NCBI GenBank assembly: GCA_030540715.1
Contig: JAUNVQ010000005.1
Span: 1-64,000, forward strand
Origin: Actinomycetaceae bacterium
Lineage (GTDB): Bacteria; Actinomycetota; Actinomycetes; Actinomycetales; Actinomycetaceae
Direction: 5' to 3'
DNA: 64,000 nt
The notes under the pieces were generated by a model. That model was given only the letters and a program-made list of their open reading frames with translations. It ran no database searches and was not told the origin of the DNA. The position numbers and the translations under genes were made by a program. Positions 54,584-61,778 of the stretch are shown in pieces (position 1 is the first letter of the stretch; each line of letters starts with the position of its first letter).

Positions 54584-55579
54584 TCAACCTAGTGCACAGA
54601 TTTCCGTTTCACTAAGCCACAGTGGATCTTTTGCCAGATCTATCCACCACTTCCTCAGGTTTGGCCAAGGCATCAGGCATTCACAGTCATTATTATCAAA
54701 GGGCGTAAGTCCAGCCTTTTCTAAGCTTTCAACGTTCACTTGCCCCCCTTCCGTTCTAGTCGTGGACATAGTGGCGCTAGCTGTACGCATCTGACAACTA
54801 TCCTTTGCTAGATTTTCACCCGCGGTTTGCAATACTTGCGAAGATGCACAGCATGCGGGCTCCTGTTTATCACCACCAGTGACAGAAAGAGCATCGAAGC
54901 TAGGTCGCGCTTGTTCAACACCTGTCATATCAGGATTGTGCGCTACCAGCGAAGTCAGGTTCGCAAATAGACGTATATCGGATTCTCGAAGCTCCTTCCC
55001 GGCAATATAGCTGTGTAGACTAAGTTGAGCATCTGCCCAATCTAATCCATCACACAGTGCTGCCTGGCGGTCACTGTCACAAGAGGGATTGGCACTATAT
55101 GCTGCAGAAACTGTGGCAGCAATCAACGTGTCAATGCGCCTATCAATCGCATCAAGACGCTCACGTTCACCCTGTGGATATAAATTCGTTGAGCGCGTGT
55201 GCAACGATGACCACTGGGTAATAAAGTCCATCATCAAATGACCTGATTCTGCTGCAACAATGCGGTGAGCTTTATCTACAATAAGTGGTACCGCTGTGGG
55301 CTCACCTATTTTCCATTCAGGTTGGCGTCGATACAGTTCACGAACGCTTCTTACACGCAATGTCGGATCAAAGCTCAGTGAATCAGCGGTAAAGACAAAG
55401 CCGTCTTGATCAACTCCCGTAGACTCGCTCAGGGCAATAGCCCCTTCCAACCCAGTAAGCCTGCGCGTGATGGCAACCCGTCGACACCATGGACATAGAG
55501 GAGAAACTACTAAACGATACTGGTCTTTTTCAGGTACAATACAACCAGGCTCGATCCCAAAACGCCGAAATGTAATCAT
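54584..55579 (-). CDS. Glutathionyl-hydroquinone reductase-like (Xi-class GST) protein
   Basis: Thioredoxin-like N-terminal domain with CPWC (Cys29, Cys32) in SPLCPWCRRVAITRRLTGLEG, the ECM4/YqjG signature, then the helical C-domain with YIAGKELRESDIRLFANL and PNLRKWW. Xi-class enzymes reduce glutathionyl-hydroquinones in proteobacteria, yeast and haloarchaea; actinobacteria usually rely on mycothiol, so the thiol partner here is unknown. Residues ~213-302 are a low-complexity insert rich in Ser/Thr/Gln with several Cys, in the middle of the helical domain. 331 residues. A GGAAAGGA site precedes the ATG. It lies upstream of tatD on the same strand. Confidence 0.82.
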   Translation of the reverse strand: MITFRRFGIEPGCIVPEKDQYRLVVSPLCPWCRRVAITRRLTGLEGAIALSESTGVDQDGFVFTADSLSFDPTLRVRSVRELYRRQPEWKIGEPTAVPLIVDKAHRIVAAESGHLMMDFITQWSSLHTRSTNLYPQGERERLDAIDRRIDTLIAATVSAAYSANPSCDSDRQAALCDGLDWADAQLSLHSYIAGKELRESDIRLFANLTSLVAHNPDMTGVEQARPSFDALSVTGGDKQEPACCASSQVLQTAGENLAKDSCQMRTASATMSTTRTEGGQVNVESLEKAGLTPFDNNDCECLMPWPNLRKWWIDLAKDPLWLSETEICALG

Positions 55580-55840
55580 TGATTTTCCTTTCCTTTTCTT
55601 CTATGGTGCCATAGATATGGCGTTCCAGGCTGTTCGCACAAACCGATAAGAAGTGAAGATAACACCTAGAAAGCGCACCCCATCAAGAACACAGCTTGCC
55701 AGTCGATAGACGTAACAAAATGTGAGATCCTCCATGCGGGTTGGTTTTCGCTAGCAACCGCCACTAGCTTTAGAATACAGTGTGACTGCTACGCACATGA
55801 CGTCGTGCATATGGCAGACAACTGGTAAGGAGCAGTATCT

Positions 55841-56707
55841 ATGATAACAACATCTGTGGCACTATCATGGTGGGAAGCCATATTGCTAGGTATCGTCGAG
55901 GGTGTTACCGAATATCTGCCTGTCTCATCAACAGGGCATTTAACAATCGTCGAGAAACTGTTAGGAATGCCTATTGATGATCCAGGTGTTGTTGCATTTA
56001 CGGCCATCATCCAAATCGGAGCCATCGTTGCTGCTGTCATTTATTTTTGGTCTGACATTTGGCGTATTGCTACCGCATGGTTTCGTGGCCTAGGCTCCCG
56101 TGAAGAACGACGTAACCCTGACTACACCTTCGGCTGGGGCATTATTCTAGGTTCAATTCCTATTGCAGTTGTGGGGCTACTTTTCAAAGACTTCATTGAA
56201 ACAGGTTTGCGCTCACTCTATTTTGTTGCTGGAGGCCTTCTTTTGTGGTCGGTGGTATTGTGGCTAGCTGACCGCCGTGAACCACAGCCTGGCAGAACAA
56301 AATCTGAACGTGGTACAAGCCCTCTTGACGCTATTCTTATTGGCACAATGCAGTGCGTGTCACTTATTCCAGGTGTGTCACGATCAGGCTCAACAATTGC
56401 TGCCGGCCTACTGTTGGGTTATGACCGCGTAGTGGCTACCCGTTTGAGCTTCTTCCTTGGTATCCCCGCGCTGGTAGCTGCTGGTACCCTTGAAGCGATC
56501 ACACAGTTTTCAGCGGTATCCAATACTGTGGGATGGACGGCAACAATCATCGGCATTGTTGTGTCGTTTATCTGTGGATATGCCTCCATTGCATGGTTGC
56601 TAAAGTTTGTGTCAAACCACTCGTTTACATCATTTATCGTCTACCGCATTATTATCGGTGTCATCATTGTGCTTTTAGTGGTAAGCGGCCTTATCACTGC
56701 TGTCTAA
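55841..56707 (+). CDS. uppP: Undecaprenyl-diphosphatase
   Basis: Membrane phosphatase recycling undecaprenyl diphosphate for wall synthesis; also called BacA for its effect on bacitracin tolerance. The catalytic motif region LGIVEGVTEYLPVSSTGHL (residues ~14-32) with its glutamates and the second motif GVSRSGSTIAAGLLLG with the Arg are intact; about eight hydrophobic helices. 288 residues. AAGGAG eight bases before the ATG. Possible promoter TTCGCT (55747) / TAGAAT (55771), 18-bp spacing, weak. Divergent from the GST-like gene. Confidence 0.95.
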   Translation: MITTSVALSWWEAILLGIVEGVTEYLPVSSTGHLTIVEKLLGMPIDDPGVVAFTAIIQIGAIVAAVIYFWSDIWRIATAWFRGLGSREERRNPDYTFGWGIILGSIPIAVVGLLFKDFIETGLRSLYFVAGGLLLWSVVLWLADRREPQPGRTKSERGTSPLDAILIGTMQCVSLIPGVSRSGSTIAAGLLLGYDRVVATRLSFFLGIPALVAAGTLEAITQFSAVSNTVGWTATIIGIVVSFICGYASIAWLLKFVSNHSFTSFIVYRIIIGVIIVLLVVSGLITAV

Positions 56708-56740
56708 CGATGTATCGCTAGCACATTGTTGCGCGTGTTA

Positions 56741-57358
56741 TTAGTGATTATGCATGCCAAAACGTAAAGGCAGTCCGCGTGCACGCAATTGGTTAGCCGC
56801 ATCAACAGCATCATAAAACACAAATCCATCCATGCCGACTTCTTTGGCAGCCTGCACATTTTCAGGTTTATCGTCAATAAATACGGCTTCGGCTGCATTA
56901 AGACCAAATCGTTGCAGTGCTCGCCGATATATTTCATGATCGGGTTTGGCAATTCGTTCATAACCGCTCACCACAACGTCCTCCATGAGGCGTACGCCTG
57001 GTACACCAGCAGAAAACGCAACAGTTGCGGCGGGCCAGTTAGTCAGGCCGTAGCAATGGATACCAGCATCCTTGATCTGGGTGATAAGTGTTTCCATGTA
57101 TGGAATTTCGCCAGCAATCGTTGCGGCAAAACAGCGATAGTATTCTGGAACAATCCATCCCCATTGTGGGCTTCTACGGGCAAGTCGTTGCAGTTCTTCG
57201 TCAAAATCTGCACCAGCGTCTGTTCGTTGTAAGAAAAGCTCAAAATTTGCTTCATCTACAAACTCATCCCACTGTTGCCTGGTCATCAGGTGGGCAACAG
57301 CCAAATAGGGATCCCAATCGACTAACACATTGCCAAAATCAAAAATAACTGCTTTCAT
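56741..57358 (-). CDS. HAD-family phosphatase (YihX-like)
   Basis: HAD subfamily IA hydrolase of 205 residues: motif I DFGNVLVDWD (nucleophile Asp7, with Asn at the position of the second Asp, as in YihX), motif II GLTNWP, motif III Lys in RIAKPDHEIY, motif IV FIDDKPENV. YihX dephosphorylates alpha-glucose-1-phosphate; the substrate here cannot be told. The only ribosome-like site (AGGA) is 2 bases before the ATG. It converges with uppP, with 33 bp between. Confidence 0.88.
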   Translation of the reverse strand: MKAVIFDFGNVLVDWDPYLAVAHLMTRQQWDEFVDEANFELFLQRTDAGADFDEELQRLARRSPQWGWIVPEYYRCFAATIAGEIPYMETLITQIKDAGIHCYGLTNWPAATVAFSAGVPGVRLMEDVVVSGYERIAKPDHEIYRRALQRFGLNAAEAVFIDDKPENVQAAKEVGMDGFVFYDAVDAANQLRARGLPLRFGMHNH

Positions 57359-57577
57359 ATTCCTATTGTGACATAGGCTAACAAAAAACGTTATTTGCAG
57401 GAAATGTGCGACTAGGCTGTTGGGCGCGCACGGCCTGTGTTATCTGTTCACTCAAGAACATTTCAAACGATATTGCACCTCATATTTTCTCACCGCGCAC
57501 TGAAGAAATCACTGGGCTCACTCACAAAAGAAGTACACGAAACACCGATAACCACATTGGCTTGGTATTGTGGTTGG

Positions 57578-58891
57578 TTATTCCCACTCGATTGTCCCCA
57601 CAGGTTTGGGAGTTAAATCATAGAGGACACGATTGACGCCAGGGACTTCATGGGTGATCCTCTGTGTAATTGTCTCAAGGACATCCCAATCAATTCGTTC
57701 AATGGTGGCCGTCATCGCATCAATCGTGTTGACGGCACGGATAATCACTGGATAGTCAAAGCTGCGGGCATTGTCGCGTACCCCCACCGATTTAAAGTCA
57801 GGCACCACGGTAAAATATTGCCAGACTTTGCCTGAAAGTCCAGCATTGGCAAACTCCTCTCGAAGGATTGCATCTGATTCGCGAACAATGTGGAGTCTTT
57901 CGCGTGTGATAGCGCCAAGGCAACGAACCCCAAGACCAGGACCTGGGAAAGGTTGACGTTCCACCATAGATTCGGGAAGACCAAGCGCTTTTCCACATGC
58001 ACGAACTTCATCTTTAAACAGCATGTCAAGTGGCTCAACAAGTTCAAACTTCATATCGTCTGGTAAACCGCCCACGTTATGATGAGACTTCACAACCTTT
58101 GCCGTTTTCGTGCCCGATTCAACAATATCGGGATAAATCGTTCCTTGGCCTAAAAAGTCGATACCATCAAGTTGACGAGCTTCTTCTTCGAAAACTCGAA
58201 TAAACTCCGCACCGATTATTTTTCGCTTTTCTTCTGGATCAGCAACGCCCTCCAATTGTGTTAAAAATCGTTCTTGGGCGTCAACGTAGACAAGATTGGC
58301 ATTCAGCTCTTTACCAAAAACCTTGACCACCTGCTCGGCCTCACCTTTGCGAAGCAGGCCATGATTAACGTGAACGCACGTAAGATTTTTTCCGATAGCA
58401 CGAATCAACAGTGCTGCTAATACAGAAGAATCTACCCCACCTGACAAAGCCAGCAACACCTTTTTGTCCCCCACTTGGCGGCGGATACGTTCGATTTGGT
58501 CGGAAATAAAATTATCGATAGTCCAATTGGGTACTGCCTTGCAGATGTTAAAAAGAAAACTCTTCAGCAGCTGTTTTGTCTGTAGCCTATCTGCTGGTAA
58601 GGATGCGACCGTCAGATCGCATGAATGTTGTGCTGCGCGATGATCACAGGCCAGAAGAGGAATCCCACTGTGATATAGTTCCGGCAACACATCAATGTCT
58701 ACGCCTTCAACACGGCGGTTTGGCCCGCCATTAAGAATCACACCTTTCACATTGGGAAGATCTAGCAGTTGAGGAAGCGTGATGTCGTGTGGGTGAATCT
58801 CGCTATAAACACCCAGAGCTCGAATTTCACGGGCCATCCGAGTATTTTCTTCACTTCCAAGGTCAACTATAACGATCATATCCTGCTGCAT
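57578..58891 (-). CDS. guaA: GMP synthase with truncated glutamine amidotransferase domain
   Basis: Converts XMP to GMP. The ATP-pyrophosphatase part is complete (LALSGGVDSSV at 148-158, GQGTIYPDIVES, KSHHNVGGLP), as is the dimerisation domain ending PKPVGTIEWE. The N-terminal amidotransferase should be ~190 residues but is only ~115: after LACDHRAAQ (residues 80-88) the chain jumps to the linker LLKSFLFNICKAVPNW, so the segment that carries the catalytic His and Glu is missing and the Cys is out of register. The enzyme probably needs free ammonia or a separate glutaminase (inference). C-terminal wording (YFTVVPDFKSVGVRDN) looks Firmicutes-like. ATG 58891 has AAAGGAG upstream. 437 residues against the usual ~515-525. 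Confidence 0.9.
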   Translation of the reverse strand: MQQDMIVIVDLGSEENTRMAREIRALGVYSEIHPHDITLPQLLDLPNVKGVILNGGPNRRVEGVDIDVLPELYHSGIPLLACDHRAAQHSCDLTVASLPADRLQTKQLLKSFLFNICKAVPNWTIDNFISDQIERIRRQVGDKKVLLALSGGVDSSVLAALLIRAIGKNLTCVHVNHGLLRKGEAEQVVKVFGKELNANLVYVDAQERFLTQLEGVADPEEKRKIIGAEFIRVFEEEARQLDGIDFLGQGTIYPDIVESGTKTAKVVKSHHNVGGLPDDMKFELVEPLDMLFKDEVRACGKALGLPESMVERQPFPGPGLGVRCLGAITRERLHIVRESDAILREEFANAGLSGKVWQYFTVVPDFKSVGVRDNARSFDYPVIIRAVNTIDAMTATIERIDWDVLETITQRITHEVPGVNRVLYDLTPKPVGTIEWE

Positions 58892-59414
58892 GGCTGCTCC
58901 TTTGACACTGTAGCGATACGCAAAAAAGCTGCGCATCCACGTTTAGTTTACTGTGTTTAGCAGTGTGAGTCTTGAAAGTGAAAGCGTTCTTTATCAAACA
59001 TAAGAGGGGTGCCACTTCATCATTATCTTCTTAAACTTTACTCACAACACGCCCTCGTTTTTTACCGCTAAGCAAGATAGCCCTCCATCGCCCATCCAGA
59101 GTTTGTGATGGTATATCGGTGCAGTCATTACAGATAGGAGTGCGCAGGAAACAATGGATTCCTCCTCTATTTTTCTTGCTAGCTACACAAGAAATCAATG
59201 CTCCAACAAACATCTACGACCGAAGGCCTAAAAGTTCTCACTATTTTTAAGAAAAGTAGTTTTACCAGTGATTTTTTCAGATTTACCTCTTGTCTTGTCC
59301 ATAAAATTCACTACCTTTCATTTATAGAGTGTTGCCGTGACGAAGGCGTGCTTAACACACCCGCTTGTAAAAGGAGCTCACGCCAAGACCTCCTTGTCAA
59401 GACTCTTTTAATCC
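58892..59414. other. Gene-free stretch upstream of guaA and the GH1 remnant
   Basis: About 520 bp without a supported gene; short frames on both strands (for example 59031-59213 minus) have no ribosome site or family look. It should hold the guaA promoter. The right end probably contains the decayed 5' region of the beta-glucosidase gene. Confidence 0.5.
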
Positions 59415-60745
59415 GACTTTATTTCGGAGTCACTACATCTGCTGACCAGATTAAAGGAGGCGCCACACAGGACGGTAAATCTGACTCAATGTGAGATCAG
59501 TTTTGCCGACACCCTACAACATTTTCCGACTCTTCAAATCTTTCCACTGCGCGCAACTATTACAATCTGATGGAACACGACATTGAACTGATGAGCAAGC
59601 TCCAATGAGGCAGTTACAGTTTCTCGCCCTTTTGGCTACGTATCCTTCCAGACAACAACGATGTTAACCCGCAAGGAATTAGTTTTTATTAACGTCTTGT
59701 CGACCGTTTAGCGCAAGCCAATATTTTGCTGTGGAGCACCTTTATCACTGGGATTTACCTCAAGCGCTTCAAGAAAAAGGTGGCTGAACCAACCGTGATA
59801 CTGCCTATCGTTTTGCTAAATATGCGGCCTTGGCCTACGAAAACTAGGGGATCGCGCTAAACAGTGGACAACTTTGAACGAGCCCTGGTGTTCAGCTTTT
59901 ATGCGCTAGTGCAGCGGCAAACATGCCCCTGGTTTTTCCAATCCAGTGGATGGTTGCGCTGCTGCACACCATCTTTTAGTGGCTCACGGCCTTGCTGTGA
60001 AAGAAATTCGTCACCTTGCCGCGGATATGCAGCGCTACCTTACGTTAGGGATGAGTCTGAACTTCACATCAATACAGCCTACCCAAGCAAACAACGACAA
60101 CGATATTGAGTTGGCACACTTACTGGATATGCGTCTACATCGTTTCTTTATCGAACCTTTTATGTGCGGCAATTATCCTGTTGATTTACTACTACATTTT
60201 GGTGCCTGCGGTATTGAAAGACGAATTCAAGATGGTGCTCTTGCTCTTATTTGTATGCCAATCGATACTCTTGGTGTCAATTACTATAGGGGCTACAATG
60301 TGAAGGTAAAAGGCAAGAACCAACCACTTTACTGTGATATGAGCAAACAGCATGAGGTTGTTAAACGTGATTGTGAACCTAGCACAATGGTATGGGAAGT
60401 CTGCCCCAACGATTGTGAAGATATGCTGGCACATCTGCATAACAACTCTCTAAAGAAGGCAGAAATTCCTATTGTTATCACTAAAAACGGGGCGGCTTTT
60501 GACGATTATCCCGATACTAACGACTTTGTTGACGATCGCACAACGCGCCTTGCCTATATTCGTGACCATCTTGTAGTGGTCAGCAATGCACTGGCTAAAG
60601 GCGTTGATATACGCCGATAGTATGGGTGGTCGCTTTTGGATAACTTCGATTGAAAGCATAGATACACAAAACGTTTCGGTATAGTCAGGGTGAATGACAA
60701 CTCTCTAAAGCGTACTGCAAAGGCCTGCGCCCTTTCGTCTTCAAA
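59415..60745 (+). pseudogene. Decayed GH1 beta-glucosidase gene
   Basis: Pieces of one glycoside hydrolase family 1 protein follow in order in changing frames: YFGVTTSADQIKGG (from 59420), ARNYYNLMEHDIELMSKL (~59552), a PRILPDGRGVNPKG-like stretch (~59650), TLNEPW-like (~59872), AAHHLLVAHGLAVKEIRHLA (59950), the long open piece 59946-60620 (LDMRLHRFF, GVNYYRGYNV), YGWSLLDNF after a TAG (60620), and YTKRFGIV (~60673). Several frameshifts and in-frame stops separate them. The nucleophile motif ITENG reads ITKNG: codon AAA at 60483-60485 in place of GAA. An intact enzyme would have split aryl- or cello-type beta-glucosides. Confidence 0.9.
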
Positions 60746-60918
60746 GGCTACGCATACACATATGGTGAGTAGTGCTGATGAAAAAAGGGCTTCTGTGCAA
60801 AGTTTCTACTAGAAAGTAACTATCTGTGGGGTGGAAGGCTTTTCATATAGCTGTTTGTAAACGGCCCTGATCTTTTTCTCTGTCTTGTCTGTAATATCAT
60901 TGCTACCACCCATGGTCA

Positions 60919-61641
60919 TCACCGCCACTTTTCTTGTTTTGAGTCCGCGGGATTTTTGCAAGGGTATTCTCTATTGTCGCTTTCTTCACAAACATTACTG
61001 GAAAGTCCTTCCAAAAGAATGGGAACTATCGTCTCAAAATGCTCTGGCGCTTCTGTAAGGCGTTTTGTTTTACCTGATAATAAGGCACTTTCAATAGCGT
61101 AACGCAAAAGCGCCGAAATCATAGCAACAATTATGTGAGGCTCGACGCTGACTGTGCGTCCCACACTTTGTAATGCGCTAATTAGAAATTCCTCGATACG
61201 TAACAAAAAGCTCTCACGGGGGGCAAGAAGTTGTTCTTGAAGATGCGGATTGCGAACCAGGTGCAGCGCTAACTCTGTTTGAACAAGATAAAACTCCCGG
61301 TCGATTTTCAGTGCCGCCAAAAGTCTTTCAGCAAAAAGTTCTAGCTGATCTGAAGATAGAGCAGTTTGCGAGAGTCTGTTCTCCCATCCTTCGATAAGGC
61401 TATGTTCTAACACCGCAAATTCCTCGGCCGAGACTGCCGCTAAAATATCGTCTTTATCAGCAAAGTTGGAATAAAAAGCTCCGCGAGTAAAACCCGCTTT
61501 GTCAGAGATCTCCTCTACAGATGTTGCACTAATTCCTTTTTCAGCAAAGAGGGCGCGCGCGGCATCAAGTAGTCTGCGTCGCGTCTGGGCACGTCGTCGC
61601 GTCAGTGGCCGGTTATACACTGGAGACATCATTTCCCCCAT
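60919..61641 (-). CDS. TetR-family repressor divergent from the YhgE/Pip gene
   Basis: N-terminal helix-turn-helix LLDAARALFAEKGISATSVEEISDKAGFTRGAFYSNFADKDDIL (seen at ~25-65); the GAFYSNF form is typical. C-terminal ligand domain of ~150 residues, ending in a hydrophilic tail. Start ambiguous: ATG 61641, or the tandem ATGs at 61632/61629, which have GGGGGA upstream. The 137-bp divergent space holds two palindromes, so it most likely represses the membrane-protein gene and perhaps itself. Confidence 0.88.
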   Translation of the reverse strand: MGEMMSPVYNRPLTRRRAQTRRRLLDAARALFAEKGISATSVEEISDKAGFTRGAFYSNFADKDDILAAVSAEEFAVLEHSLIEGWENRLSQTALSSDQLELFAERLLAALKIDREFYLVQTELALHLVRNPHLQEQLLAPRESFLLRIEEFLISALQSVGRTVSVEPHIIVAMISALLRYAIESALLSGKTKRLTEAPEHFETIVPILLEGLSSNVCEESDNREYPCKNPADSKQEKWR

Positions 61642-61709
61642 ACTACGTCACGTGTAAGCTCATGTGTACTACTTCCTATCATAGCTACCTGTCACACACA
61701 ACACATGAT

Positions 61710-61725
61710 AATACATTGCTGTATT
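61710..61725. promoter_or_regulatory. TetR operator, first palindrome
   Basis: AATACATTGCTGTATT: perfect 6-bp arms with a 4-nt centre. Same architecture (ATACA-N4-TGTAT) as the neighbouring site; overlaps the -35 of the YhgE/Pip promoter. Confidence 0.7.
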
Positions 61726-61744
61726 GGATACAGGGGTGTATCGT
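61716..61744 (+). promoter_or_regulatory. Promoter of the YhgE/Pip gene
   Basis: -35 TTGCTG (61716-61721), a 17-bp spacer and -10 TATCGT (61739-61744), 35 bp before the GTG start; both palindromes lie on it. Confidence 0.55.
61727..61742. promoter_or_regulatory. TetR operator, second palindrome
   Basis: GATACAGGGGTGTATC: perfect 6-bp arms, 4-nt centre, 17 bp centre-to-centre from the first site. Covers the spacer and part of the -10 of the promoter. Confidence 0.7.
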
Positions 61745-61778
61745 ATTGGAGGTACGAACTAATACGAGGAGATCCATT

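Noticed and set aside
59198..59494. 98-codon ORF as an intact gene
   Set aside because: Only its last ~25 codons carry meaning, and these are the start of the GH1 pseudogene.
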